This document shows, one piece after another, positions 24,830 to 32,995 of a stretch of DNA of 32,995 nt. Position 1 is the first letter of the stretch. The number at the start of each line of letters is the position of its first letter. Source of the DNA: CAIKLP01 sp039798705. Its GTDB lineage: Bacteria > Bacteroidota > Bacteroidia > Sphingobacteriales > Sphingobacteriaceae. The DNA lies in assembly GCA_039798705.1 (NCBI GenBank), contig JBDKFN010000015.1, positions 1 to 32,995 of the forward strand. Direction: 5' to 3'. A model generated the notes under the pieces. It did not search any database, was not told the DNA's origin, and worked only from the letters and a program-made list of their open reading frames with translations. Position numbers and translations under genes: made by a program.

Positions 24830-25291
24830 TTAAGAAAGTGCTGCTATGATTTGTGCGCTATGGTTTTTTGTGTCTACTTTTTCAATTACATGACTAATGA
24901 CACCATTAGGGTCTATGATAAAAGTTGTTCTAGCAATGCCCATATAATTTCTGCCATACATGCTTTTTTCTACCCAAACACCAAATTGATTGACTATTTT
25001 TTGATCCGTATCTGCAATTAAAGGAAATGGCAATTCAAACTTCTGAATAAATTTTAAATGAGATTTTTCATCATCACAACTAACGCCAATAATAGCAATC
25101 TTTTTTTTGCTTAGTGCTTTATAATTATCTCTGATATCGCAAGCCTGTGCTGTGCAACCTGGTGTATTGTCTTTGGGATAAAAATAAATTACCAATGTTT
25201 GTCCTTCAAAATCAGACAACTGAATTTTATTCCCATCTTGATCTACTCCTTTAAATTTCGGTGCCTTTTTTCCGACAGTTAATTTACTCAT
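24830..25291 (-). CDS. bcp: Thioredoxin-dependent peroxiredoxin, Bcp/PrxQ type
   Basis: Reduces hydrogen and organic peroxides using electrons from thioredoxin. The peroxidatic cysteine C46 lies in YPKDNTPGCTAQAC and the resolving cysteine is C51, the five-residue spacing that defines the PrxQ/Bcp class. The conserved arginine is in GIARTTFIID. The 153-residue length is standard and there is no signal peptide. It is the last gene of an apparent operon, five bases after the M23 peptidase. A weak AAAAC/GTTTT hairpin with T-run overlaps its stop codon (24818-24831) and may terminate transcription. Confidence 0.95.
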   Translation of the reverse strand: MSKLTVGKKAPKFKGVDQDGNKIQLSDFEGQTLVIYFYPKDNTPGCTAQACDIRDNYKALSKKKIAIIGVSCDDEKSHLKFIQKFELPFPLIADTDQKIVNQFGVWVEKSMYGRNYMGIARTTFIIDPNGVISHVIEKVDTKNHSAQIIAALS

Positions 25292-25296
25292 GTTTA

Positions 25297-27066
25297 CTAA
25301 TTATAAAATGTGGCTAAATATTGACTTTTATTGTCTTTTTGATCTGTAACAACTAAACGGAAAACATGTTTGCCTGAAGGACATTTTTCGTCAAAATAAT
25401 AAACCAATGTAGCTGATTTTTGGTCGTAATTCATCAACACCCATTCGTCGTCTATATAGGCATTATAGCTTTTTATGCCAGATAAATTATCGCTAATTCT
25501 ACAAGTGATTTTATTTCCTGAAATTTTTCTTCCATTTGAAATATTTACAGGTTTAATGCTTGGAGCAACAGAGTCTGCTACAATATAAAATCCTCCTATA
25601 ATTTTACTTCTACCTTTCACAAATCCATTTTCGTAATACCCGCCAACTGCTCCTCTAAAAGTTTGAAAAACTATTGCTTTTGATTTTTGAAAATCAGTCA
25701 TTGTTCTTTCAGGTTGAATGGCAATGTCAAAGAAATCGTTGAGGGCAATGTTTCTATTTCCAATCGTATGAATAGAAGAAAATCCGGAGCTTGGACCCTT
25801 GCTGTTTTCATAGCTTACAAAGGTTGTGTCGTAAAAGGTATTGGGCTTAAATGTAAATTTTACATGTGGCCTTTCTAAAATATTTTTTAAATTAAAAGGG
25901 AATAACTCGGGTGTTGGTTTATTGTTACTAAAATTAAAATTATAAGGATTTTTTGCTGAACAATTGATGGTGAATTTTACGCTAGATGCATTACCTACTG
26001 CATCTGTAACAATGTATTCCATATTGTAAATATCACCTGGCTCTAAAACTATTCTGCCCCTGTTAGTTAGGTCTTTATAAATGGTGAGCGGATTTCCTGC
26101 ATCAACAAAACTTTTTTGCACCCATCTTCCTGAATTATTTCTTTCTTTATAATCGCAATGCGAATTGATGGCTTTGGTGTCTTTGAAATTAAAACGCTCC
26201 ATTTTAGAAAAGTAAATTCTTTCCCCATTTTGTTTTAGTTCAATAGCATAAACACCATTTTGATTGGATGAATTTGATTGGTAGTCGATGCATTCAATTC
26301 CTATACCCAAAGTACCCCAAGCATCAATGATTTCATTATTGTTAATGCTGTAATTATTCTTTGAACCAGTTACAGGGAATCTGATTTTTTGTTTTTGAAG
26401 ATGAACAGAGCTATTTTCGTCTAATGGATAAACTTGAATTGCTTGTATACTTGGTGCAACATTGTCTGCTACGTTTACACCAAAAAGTAATGGATTGATT
26501 GGTTCTTCTGTAATTACATCTCTGATTTCGAAATGTAAGTGAGGGCCACCTGAGCCTCCAGAGTTACCACTCAAGGCAATGAGCTCTCCTTTTTTAACTG
26601 GAATAATACTTGGGTCTAATAATGTATCTAACTCAAAAGATTGGTTTTCATATTGTAATTTTTTAGCAAACTTAGCAATTGCGGGGCTGTACCTTTGTAA
26701 GTGAGCATACACACTCACATATCCATTTGGGTGAGTAACATAAATTGAATTGCCAAAGCCTACTGCTTGAATCCTAACTCTAGAAACGTATCCATCCGCA
26801 ACCGAATAAACAGGCAGACCTTCAACTGAATTCGTTTTTATGTCTATTCCCGAGTGTAAATGATTTGGACGCATTTCAGCAAAGGTGCCTGATAAATACA
26901 ATGGGATGTCTAGCGGTGAACGAAAATAATTTTTAGGATAAGATTTATCTGCATTATTTATTGCTGAAGGGTAGCTGTAATTAAAAGCAAAATTTGTCAA
27001 CAGAAAAAATGCAGTAATTAAGGATATGATAAATTTAAAACTAAATGATTTTGTTTTTTCTCTCAT
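25297..27066 (-). CDS. M23-family (LytM) peptidase, secreted
   Basis: A metallo-endopeptidase expected to cut or bind peptidoglycan peptide crosslinks in the periplasm. An N-terminal hydrophobic segment (about 10-28) serves as signal peptide or anchor. The LytM domain (about 55-195) has the zinc motifs HSGID (H71, D75) and HLHFE (H176, H178), with the conserved VADGYVSRV, GNSIYVTHPNG and AHLQRY. The remaining 390 residues are beta-rich with no motif I know; this large tail is seen in other Bacteroidota M23 proteins. With all zinc ligands present it is probably active. It sits two bases after the FAH gene. Confidence 0.9.
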   Translation of the reverse strand: MREKTKSFSFKFIISLITAFFLLTNFAFNYSYPSAINNADKSYPKNYFRSPLDIPLYLSGTFAEMRPNHLHSGIDIKTNSVEGLPVYSVADGYVSRVRIQAVGFGNSIYVTHPNGYVSVYAHLQRYSPAIAKFAKKLQYENQSFELDTLLDPSIIPVKKGELIALSGNSGGSGGPHLHFEIRDVITEEPINPLLFGVNVADNVAPSIQAIQVYPLDENSSVHLQKQKIRFPVTGSKNNYSINNNEIIDAWGTLGIGIECIDYQSNSSNQNGVYAIELKQNGERIYFSKMERFNFKDTKAINSHCDYKERNNSGRWVQKSFVDAGNPLTIYKDLTNRGRIVLEPGDIYNMEYIVTDAVGNASSVKFTINCSAKNPYNFNFSNNKPTPELFPFNLKNILERPHVKFTFKPNTFYDTTFVSYENSKGPSSGFSSIHTIGNRNIALNDFFDIAIQPERTMTDFQKSKAIVFQTFRGAVGGYYENGFVKGRSKIIGGFYIVADSVAPSIKPVNISNGRKISGNKITCRISDNLSGIKSYNAYIDDEWVLMNYDQKSATLVYYFDEKCPSGKHVFRLVVTDQKDNKSQYLATFYN

Positions 27067-27068
27067 TA

Positions 27069-27680
27069 TTATTTTATTGGCACGCTAAGCATTTTTCGAT
27101 CGTTAATATAGCCTTCAAATAAATCACCGATGTTAATTTTTCCAACACCTGCAGGTGTTCCAGTGAATATAAGATCTCCTTTTTTTAAGGTAAATCTTTG
27201 CGAAACATAAGTAATAATTGTTTCGAAGTTGAAGATCATTTCTGAAGAATTTCCTGTTTGTACGGGGGTATTATTTTTATTTAAGCTAAAAGAAATATTA
27301 TTTAAGTCGTTGATTTCATTAACAGGAATAAATTCTCCAATGGGTGCGGAATGGTCAAATGCTTTTGCAATTTCCCATGGTAATCCTTTTTCTTTGCATT
27401 CTTGTTGAAGGTCTCTTGCGGTAAAATCAATGCCAAGTCCAATGGCTTCAATGTAGTTTTTTGCAAACTTAGGTTGAATGTGTTTGCCCTCTTTTCCAAT
27501 TTTGATAATTAGTTCTACTTCATAATGAATATCATTTGAAAAATCGGGATGAAAAAATGCTTTGCCTTCTTTAAGTAAGGCCGTGTCTGGTTTTAGAAAA
27601 ACAACAGGGCTGCTAGGAACAGGATTGTTTAGTTCTTTGGCGTGTTCTTGGTAATTCCTTCCGATTGCAATTATTTTCAT
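27069..27680 (-). CDS. Fumarylacetoacetate hydrolase-family protein
   Basis: A member of the FAH superfamily, which cleaves or decarboxylates 2-oxo acids with a divalent metal; the short, single-domain members include acylpyruvate hydrolase and oxaloacetate decarboxylase (FAHD1-like). Visible features are GRNYQEHAKEL, VVFLKPDTAL, the metal ligands in HYEVELIIKIG (two glutamates) and GLGIDFTARDLQ (aspartate), and the closing KGDLIFTGTPAGVGKI. The 203-residue length fits this group. It is the first of three tightly packed genes (FAH, M23, bcp). I found no good promoter box in the 98 bases upstream (27681-27778). Exact substrate is open. Confidence 0.9.
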   Translation of the reverse strand: MKIIAIGRNYQEHAKELNNPVPSSPVVFLKPDTALLKEGKAFFHPDFSNDIHYEVELIIKIGKEGKHIQPKFAKNYIEAIGLGIDFTARDLQQECKEKGLPWEIAKAFDHSAPIGEFIPVNEINDLNNISFSLNKNNTPVQTGNSSEMIFNFETIITYVSQRFTLKKGDLIFTGTPAGVGKINIGDLFEGYINDRKMLSVPIK

Positions 27681-27778
27681 TTCAAATTGGCTTTCTGCGA
27701 AGATATTAATTACTCTGTTGCTGATTCAAAAAAAAAGCAAAATTTAAAAAGGTATTTTTAAGAATTGTGGAAAACTGT

Positions 27779-28144
27779 TTATTGAACACTAATGCGCTTA
27801 ATGATTAACTCATTGCCCGCATTGACTTTGATAAAATAAACGCCCTTCGCTAGTTTTATTGGAATGTTAAAATTCCTTTTGAATTCTCCAGACGCTAATC
27901 TTTCATTTAACAACGAAAAAGGTTCATTGCCTAATAGGTCTGTTATTTTAATATTTACAAAGCTTTGTTTGTCTAAATTAAAGCTAATTTCTATTTTTTC
28001 ATCACCGAAATCAGGGTTAATCTTTAGGCTATTTTGAATGGTTGTATTAACTGTGTTTTTTTTATGATCAAGTGTTGATTGGGCAAAACTGCTCCAATGA
28101 ACAACAATCAACATAAAAATACATAAGCACAGTTTTGGGTTCAT
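27779..28144 (-). CDS. Small secreted protein consisting mainly of a T9SS sorting domain
   Basis: 121 residues: a signal peptide (1-21, ending SSFA|Q), about 25 linker residues, and then only the beta-strands of a type A T9SS sorting domain (about 48-121: ISFNLDKQSFVNIKITDLLG, FNIPIKLAKGVYFIKV, ELIIKRISVQ). No room remains for a cargo domain. Such sorting domains usually sit at the end of large secreted proteins, so this may be the remnant of a longer gene or a genuine small surface protein. A TATATTTG box ends six bases before the ATG, which would make the message nearly leaderless. The domain call is fair; the role is unknown. Confidence 0.75.
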   Translation of the reverse strand: MNPKLCLCIFMLIVVHWSSFAQSTLDHKKNTVNTTIQNSLKINPDFGDEKIEISFNLDKQSFVNIKITDLLGNEPFSLLNERLASGEFKRNFNIPIKLAKGVYFIKVNAGNELIIKRISVQ

Positions 28145-28253
28145 TAATACAAATATAATAGATATACAATACTGTTTGGTCTTTAAAGCAAAAATCCATT
28201 TAGACTTAAAACCGTTTTATTTCCTTAAAATCAAGTATTTAATGGCATTTATT

Positions 28254-28283
28254 TTGTCAATTTCATTTCAAATCATACATTTG
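28254..28283 (+). promoter_or_regulatory. Promoter of kup
   Basis: TTG (28254-28256, within TTTTG), a 19-base spacer and TACATTTG (28276-28283) match the consensus exactly. The predicted start, near 28290, is about 12 bases before a GTG at 28302. It lies inside the reading frame of the longer kup version, which argues for the shorter one. Confidence 0.6.
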
Positions 28284-28301
28284 GCATCATATTCAAAAAC
28301 A

Positions 28302-30236
28302 GTGAATCATAAAGCAACAAACAAATTATCTGCCGCTGGCATATTAATTACCTTAGGTATCATTTTTGGTGATATTGGTACGTCTCCATTGTATGTTTTA
28401 AAAGCAATAATCGGAGAGGGAAAACAAATTCAAGCTTCTGTTATTTATGGAGGAATTTCTTGTATTTTCTGGACGTTAACTTTACAGACAACAATTAAGT
28501 ATGTAATTATTACTTTAAGAGCAGACAATAAGGGTGAAGGAGGAATTTTTTCTTTATATACCTTAGTTAGAAGAAAAGCGAAGTGGTTGATTATACCAGC
28601 GGTTATAGGCGGTTGCACCTTGCTAGCAGATGGTATTATTACACCACCTATTTCTGTTTCTTCTGCAATTGAAGGTTTGAGAATTTTATATCCTGATATC
28701 GCTACTGTTCCAATCGTAATGTTAATTATCACTGGAATATTTTTCTTGCAACAGTTCGGTACTAACATTGTAGGTAAAGCATTTGGTCCAATTATGTTTG
28801 TTTGGTTTGCAATGCTAGGGGTGCTAGGTTTAAATCAGTTGATTGCACATCCTGCAATTTTACATGCAATAAATCCTGTATATGCATTCAATTTATTAGC
28901 ACACCATCCAGGTGGATTTTGGATTTTAGGTTCAGTGTTCTTATGTACTACAGGTGCTGAAGCTTTGTACTCGGATTTAGGCCATTGCGGAAAAGACAAC
29001 ATTCGAATCAGTTGGACTTTTGTAAAAATCACTTTGTTGTTAAATTATTTTGGTCAAGGTGCTATGTTGTTAACGCAAGATGGGATGCTATTAGAAAGCA
29101 ATCCTTTCTATACCATTATGCCTTCTTGGTTTATCATTTATGGAATTGGAATTGCAACGATTGCTACAATCATTGCCAGTCAAGCATTAATCAGTGGTTC
29201 ATTTACTTTAATTTCAGAAGCAGTTAGGCTTAACATTTGGCCAAAAGTAAAAATCAATTACCCAACAGAAACTAAAGGTCAACTTTATGTACCAAGCATC
29301 AATTGGTTATTATGGATGGGATGTTTAATTGTTGTTATGTATTTTCAAGAATCTACCAATATGGAAGCAGCATATGGTTTGTCTATCACCTTAACCATGT
29401 TGATGACTACAGTATTGCTGATGATCTATCTTTATAGTATTGGAACATCGCTTTGGATAATTGGTATTTTAACTTTACTTTATTCAAGCATTGAGTTATC
29501 ATTTTTAGTTGCGAACTTAAGTAAATTTAGCCACGGAGGCTGGGTTACTTTAGTAATTGGATTGGCATTATTTATCATTATGTGGTCTTGGATTAGGGCA
29601 AGAAAAATTAAAAATAGGTATGTGAAGTATGCCGAATTAGATGATTACAAAGATTTATTAAAAGAACTAAGCGAGGATCAAACCGTTCCTAAATACGCAT
29701 CGCAATTGGTTTATTTAAGCGGATCAAATTTCACTTCAGAAATTGAGTCGAAAATTATTTATTCTATTTTTCAAAAACAACCTAAACGCGCTGATATGTA
29801 TTGGTTCGTGCATGTGGATGTTCAAGATGAACCTTATACATCAGAATATAAAGTGATTGAATTGGTCCCTGGTCATGCATTTAGAATTGAGTTTAAATTA
29901 GGCTTTAGGGTGGAGCAAAAGATAAATGTATTGTTTAGAAAAGTAGTAGAAGACTTAGTTAAAAACGGGGAAGTAGATATTACTAGTCAATATGAATCAT
30001 TGCATAAACATAAAATTCCTGGAGATTTTAGATTCATTGTTTTAGAGAAAAAATTATCGGCAGACAATTCGTTGCCATTGCATGAAAAAATATTTATGCA
30101 AATCTATTTTATATTGAAAAAATTAAGTTTGTCTGAGGAAAAAGGCTTTGGTTTAGATCTTAGTTTTGTGACGGTAGAAACAGTACCATTACTCGTTTCG
30201 CCTGTTAAGAATTGTAAGCTTACTAGAATTCAATAG
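28302..30236 (+). CDS. kup: Potassium uptake transporter, Kup/HAK/KT family
   Basis: An inner-membrane K+/H+ symporter. The signature GIIFGDIGTSPLYVLKAI is near the N terminus, with about twelve transmembrane segments (to about residue 430) and a cytoplasmic C-terminal tail of about 200 residues, the normal layout. Other family marks are DNKGEGGIFSLY, LLADGIITPPISVSSAIEGL and the GGW(V)TLVIGLALFIIMW end of the core. The frame is open upstream to a TTG at 28176, with an ATG at 28242. I prefer the GTG at 28302: it gives a 644-residue protein of family length, starts just before the conserved region, and follows a complete promoter that lies inside the upstream extension. If wrong, the ATG at 28242 adds 20 residues. 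Confidence 0.93.
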   Translation: MNHKATNKLSAAGILITLGIIFGDIGTSPLYVLKAIIGEGKQIQASVIYGGISCIFWTLTLQTTIKYVIITLRADNKGEGGIFSLYTLVRRKAKWLIIPAVIGGCTLLADGIITPPISVSSAIEGLRILYPDIATVPIVMLIITGIFFLQQFGTNIVGKAFGPIMFVWFAMLGVLGLNQLIAHPAILHAINPVYAFNLLAHHPGGFWILGSVFLCTTGAEALYSDLGHCGKDNIRISWTFVKITLLLNYFGQGAMLLTQDGMLLESNPFYTIMPSWFIIYGIGIATIATIIASQALISGSFTLISEAVRLNIWPKVKINYPTETKGQLYVPSINWLLWMGCLIVVMYFQESTNMEAAYGLSITLTMLMTTVLLMIYLYSIGTSLWIIGILTLLYSSIELSFLVANLSKFSHGGWVTLVIGLALFIIMWSWIRARKIKNRYVKYAELDDYKDLLKELSEDQTVPKYASQLVYLSGSNFTSEIESKIIYSIFQKQPKRADMYWFVHVDVQDEPYTSEYKVIELVPGHAFRIEFKLGFRVEQKINVLFRKVVEDLVKNGEVDITSQYESLHKHKIPGDFRFIVLEKKLSADNSLPLHEKIFMQIYFILKKLSLSEEKGFGLDLSFVTVETVPLLVSPVKNCKLTRIQ

Positions 30237-30252
30237 CAGAAACTATAAAAAT

Positions 30253-30281
30253 AAAAAAACCGCAAATTTTGCGGTTTTTTT
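30253..30281. terminator. Bidirectional terminator between kup and the permease gene
   Basis: CCGCA (30260-30264) / TGCGG (30270-30274) with loop AATTT, flanked by A7 and T7, between two convergent stop codons. Confidence 0.88.
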
Positions 30282-30285
30282 ATTT

Positions 30286-32208
30286 TTATAGAATATTTAG
30301 TTTGCTTTTTTTTCTACTATAACTAAAGTAAATTATTAAACCAATTAAAAGCCATATTCCAAACCCAATCCAGTTAGAAATGCCTAGCTCAGACATCATG
30401 TAAAGGCAGCAAACTAAGCCAAGTAAAGGTATCAGCGAATAGTTATACTTGAAGCTTAGCACGGCTAAAACCATACAGCTAATAAAGAATATCCAAAGTG
30501 GAATTTTGTGCTTGAATAATTCCCATCCGGATTCTGTGTAAACTTCTTCGTTTAAATTAGAAGTTTTCAAGAAGGAATGGTATTTATTTTCGGGTAAAGA
30601 TTCTAAGTAAGTAACCGCATCGTGATTTGCAGCATCGAAACCTTTTACATCATATAAATTAATAGTTGATTGTAGTTTAGAAATACTTGCTGTATCTAAA
30701 CTGGTAATTAGTTTTGTAGGGCTGATTATTTTCGCTTCATTTTTTATAAAAGCCATGGAGTTTGCTTTTTCATAAATGAAAGAATACATTAACCCAATGA
30801 TTAAGGCGATTGAGAATATGTATTTGCCATTGAGATAAGGTGTTTTGAATTTTCCTCTTTGTACATTAGGATTGTTTTGTAGTTTTAAAACGCCAGCACA
30901 AACTAATACAAACGCGAATAGCGTACCAATGCTACAAAGGTCTGTAACTATGGTAAGGTTCATAAAAAGGGAAGGGATTGCGACAACGAAGCCAGTTACA
31001 ATTGTAGCAAATGAAGGGGTTTGGTAAGTTTTGTGAATTTTTGAAAATGCTTTTGGTAATAATCCATCTCTGCTCATGCTCATCCAAATTCGGGGCTGAC
31101 CCATTTGAAAAACTAAAAGCACACTAGCCATAGCAATGATTGCAGAAACTGCAATAATGCCAGACAGCCATTTCAAGTTTAATTTCTCAAAAACAAATGC
31201 CAATGGATCTCCGACTGCGAGTGCTTTGTAATTAACCATTCCGGTTAATACCAATGCTATGGCAATATATAAAACGGTGCAAATTAATATTGCCCACATC
31301 ATACTTTTAGGTAAATCTCTCTGAGGGTTTTTGCATTCTTCGGCTGTAGTAGAGATGGCATCAAAGCCAATATATGCAAAGAAAACAGCGGAAACCCCTT
31401 TTAAAATACCTGCAACTCCATTGGGTGCAAATGGGTTCCAATTGTCAGTGTCTACATAAAAAACACCCACCGCAATAACTAATAATATAATGGCAAGTTT
31501 AATGACTACCATGATATTGCTAGCATTGCGCGATTCTTTCATTCCTCTATATACTAACCAAGTAATTAGCGTAATGATAAAAAGTGCAGGTATATCTAAT
31601 ACAATATGAAAGCCGAATAGTGTAGGGCTTAATTGAAATGCGTGGTAAGCGTCTTGGAGTGTGCTATCAAGTTGCGTAAAATCTTTTCCGCTTTGAATAA
31701 GTTTATTTACAGCAGTAAAACCTTTACTTGCACTTAGGTAATCCATCGTCATCCATTCGGGTAAATGAACCCCCATGCTATGAAGAAATCCAGTAAAATA
31801 ATCTGACCAGGAAATGGCAACTGTTATATTTCCAATGGCATATTCCATAATCAAAGACCAACCTATAATCCATGCTACGATTTCACCAAATGCAACATAA
31901 CTATAAGTATATGCGCTTCCGGAAACTGGAACCATGGATGCAAATTCTGCATAGGCAAACGCAGCAAATCCACATGCAATTGCTGTGAATAAAAATAAGT
32001 AGATTACCGCAGGGCCTCCGTCTGCACTGGCTTTCCCGATGGTGCTAAAAATTCCAGCACCAACAATAGCGGCAATGCCAAATGCTGTTAAATCTCTTAC
32101 TCCTAAAGTTTTATTTAAGGATTGATGTCCATCTGACAAATTTTTGTCATTCATTTCTTGAAGGATGCCTGCAACAGACTTTTTTCTAAAAAGATTTTTC
32201 AAGATCAA
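30286..32208 (-). CDS. APC-family amino acid permease with a large extracytoplasmic insert
   Basis: An inner-membrane amino acid transporter of the cationic amino acid transporter (YfnA/CAT-like) branch. It opens with LFRKKSVAGILQE and KTLGVRDLTAFG and has the substrate-binding loop AAIVGAGIFSTIG (46-58), AYAEFASMVPVSGSAYTYSY and AECKNPQRDLPKSM. About twelve transmembrane segments are followed by a polar stretch of about 90 residues (480-568) between two membrane segments, then two or three more segments. The start is a TTG at 32208 (or 32202): the first ATG (32154) would remove the conserved LFRKK segment seen in relatives. It lies 25 bases after the NUDIX gene, probably in one transcript. 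Substrate is uncertain. Confidence 0.88.
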   Translation of the reverse strand: MILKNLFRKKSVAGILQEMNDKNLSDGHQSLNKTLGVRDLTAFGIAAIVGAGIFSTIGKASADGGPAVIYLFLFTAIACGFAAFAYAEFASMVPVSGSAYTYSYVAFGEIVAWIIGWSLIMEYAIGNITVAISWSDYFTGFLHSMGVHLPEWMTMDYLSASKGFTAVNKLIQSGKDFTQLDSTLQDAYHAFQLSPTLFGFHIVLDIPALFIITLITWLVYRGMKESRNASNIMVVIKLAIILLVIAVGVFYVDTDNWNPFAPNGVAGILKGVSAVFFAYIGFDAISTTAEECKNPQRDLPKSMMWAILICTVLYIAIALVLTGMVNYKALAVGDPLAFVFEKLNLKWLSGIIAVSAIIAMASVLLVFQMGQPRIWMSMSRDGLLPKAFSKIHKTYQTPSFATIVTGFVVAIPSLFMNLTIVTDLCSIGTLFAFVLVCAGVLKLQNNPNVQRGKFKTPYLNGKYIFSIALIIGLMYSFIYEKANSMAFIKNEAKIISPTKLITSLDTASISKLQSTINLYDVKGFDAANHDAVTYLESLPENKYHSFLKTSNLNEEVYTESGWELFKHKIPLWIFFISCMVLAVLSFKYNYSLIPLLGLVCCLYMMSELGISNWIGFGIWLLIGLIIYFSYSRKKSKLNIL

Positions 32209-32233
32209 TGGATTTTAAATCGTTGGAACTAAT

Positions 32234-32956
32234 TTATTTTTTAGGTTTTTTGAAAGCGTAATATTGAGCAGGTTTGTGCAATACGCCTTTTTGTTTTTCA
32301 TCAAGTGTAATTAAGTACTCATTGTTCTTAATAGACTTTCTGAAATTTCTTTTGTCAAGCTCTTTGTTTTGGATAACCTCATACAAGTTTTGCAATTGAC
32401 TGAGTGTAAATTTATTCGGAAGTAATTCCCTGCCTACAATATGTTGCTCGGGATGTTCTCGGATAATATCAAGTGCTTTGGCAACAATGGTGTTATGGTC
32501 AAAAGCCAATTTTGGAATTTTTTTAATACTTCTCCATGCTGTTTGTTCTGCAAAATAACCAGCCGAAGGGTTGATTTGATCGATGCGAACTAATGCCAAA
32601 TATGCCACGGTAATTACCCTGGCCAATGGGTCTTTCCTTCTAGTGCTTAACCAATCCGCATCTTTGGGGTCTTTCACCCTGTCAGGATGTCCAAAAGTGT
32701 AAAATTGCTCAAGAAATAAGCCTTTCACATTTACTAAATCTTCTAAAATTCGTGCAGCGGCTTCGTCTAAGCTTTCTTCTTCTTTAATTAAGTCTCCGGG
32801 AATAGCAAATTGGGGTTTAAAAAGCTCAGAAGTATTGGGCGCGGGGCCTTTTTGCTTGATCAACAGAACTTGAAGCTTATTTTCTACTTCATTATAACCT
32901 AGAACTACACAGTCTACAGAAACATAGTTATTGTAATTCAGAAAATTATCCTTCAT
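32234..32956 (-). CDS. NrtR-like NUDIX-domain transcriptional regulator
   Basis: An N-terminal NUDIX domain (about 8-150) is fused to a C-terminal winged helix (about 155-230: LPNKFTLSQLQNLYEVIQ), the layout of NrtR-family regulators. These bind small ligands through the NUDIX part and control NAD or sugar genes; one Bacteroides member (AraR) responds to arabinose. The NUDIX box is degraded: the first glycine and glutamate are kept (GDLIKEE) but the catalytic REUxEE reads ARILED, so hydrolysis is unlikely and ligand sensing is likely. The ATG at 32956 is used; a TTG two codons upstream is possible. The permease gene follows 25 bases later and is a candidate target. Ligand unknown. Confidence 0.85.
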   Translation of the reverse strand: MKDNFLNYNNYVSVDCVVLGYNEVENKLQVLLIKQKGPAPNTSELFKPQFAIPGDLIKEEESLDEAAARILEDLVNVKGLFLEQFYTFGHPDRVKDPKDADWLSTRRKDPLARVITVAYLALVRIDQINPSAGYFAEQTAWRSIKKIPKLAFDHNTIVAKALDIIREHPEQHIVGRELLPNKFTLSQLQNLYEVIQNKELDKRNFRKSIKNNEYLITLDEKQKGVLHKPAQYYAFKKPKK

Positions 32957-32995
32957 ATTCAAATTTCATATAAAAATACTTATTGTATTTTGTAC

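Noticed and set aside
24818..24831. AAAAC-GACG-GTTTT hairpin at the bcp stop as a strong terminator
   Set aside because: Only a 5-bp AT-rich stem; a terminator is possible, but too weak to list as a feature.
1..32995. Mobile elements, prophage genes or CRISPR arrays
   Set aside because: No transposase or integrase motif, terminal inverted repeat or regularly spaced repeat was seen; gene content is housekeeping throughout.

Overview
The window looks like a typical, AT-rich stretch of chromosome from a member of the Bacteroidota, probably a Chitinophagaceae-like environmental lineage (the family is inference). The phylum call rests on several independent signs. Two secreted proteins end in type IX secretion (T9SS) sorting domains. 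Promoters fit the Bacteroidota form TTG-N19-TAnnTTTG. The ATP synthase beta and epsilon genes stand apart as a pair, with a short epsilon. There is an IcmF-type fused acyl-CoA mutase, and an ECF sigma / membrane protein / outer-membrane beta-barrel cassette. I see no tRNA or rRNA gene, insertion sequence, phage gene or CRISPR array.

Layout. 1-3.5 kb: terminator of an upstream gene, acyl-ACP desaturase, an ATP-cone/Mrr-nuclease protein on the minus strand, and a beta-CASP metallo-hydrolase. 3.5-6.9 kb: icmF on the minus strand, whose residues point to isobutyryl-CoA rather than methylmalonyl-CoA. 7.0-9.6 kb: ECF sigma factor, anti-sigma-like membrane protein and beta-barrel protein, tightly coupled. 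9.7-10.7 kb: a T9SS cargo protein. 10.7-12.5 kb: atpD-atpC on the minus strand behind a near-ideal promoter. 12.9-17.9 kb: dnaE, trxA and a DUF58 protein. 17.9-20.1 kb: class III aminotransferase on the minus strand and corA. 20.1-24.7 kb: a minus-strand operon of four genes in which the two halves of a split transketolase flank two tandem, full-length paralogous secreted VWA proteins. 24.8-27.7 kb: a minus-strand operon of FAH-family hydrolase, M23 peptidase and peroxiredoxin. 27.8-28.1 kb: a tiny secreted protein that is little more than a T9SS sorting domain. 28.3-30.2 kb: a Kup potassium transporter. 30.3-33.0 kb: a NrtR-like NUDIX regulator followed by an APC-family amino acid permease.

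Most genes are housekeeping or central metabolism and read as intact. The least expected arrangement is tktN-VWA-VWA-tktC: a cytoplasmic enzyme interrupted by secreted adhesion-like proteins, with inter-gene gaps of 4, 0 and 11 bases, behind a TTG-N19-TAACTTTG promoter. Several starts are not ATG (TTG for the first VWA gene and the permease, GTG proposed for kup), and the reasons are given per gene. Convergent gene pairs repeatedly share compact bidirectional terminators.
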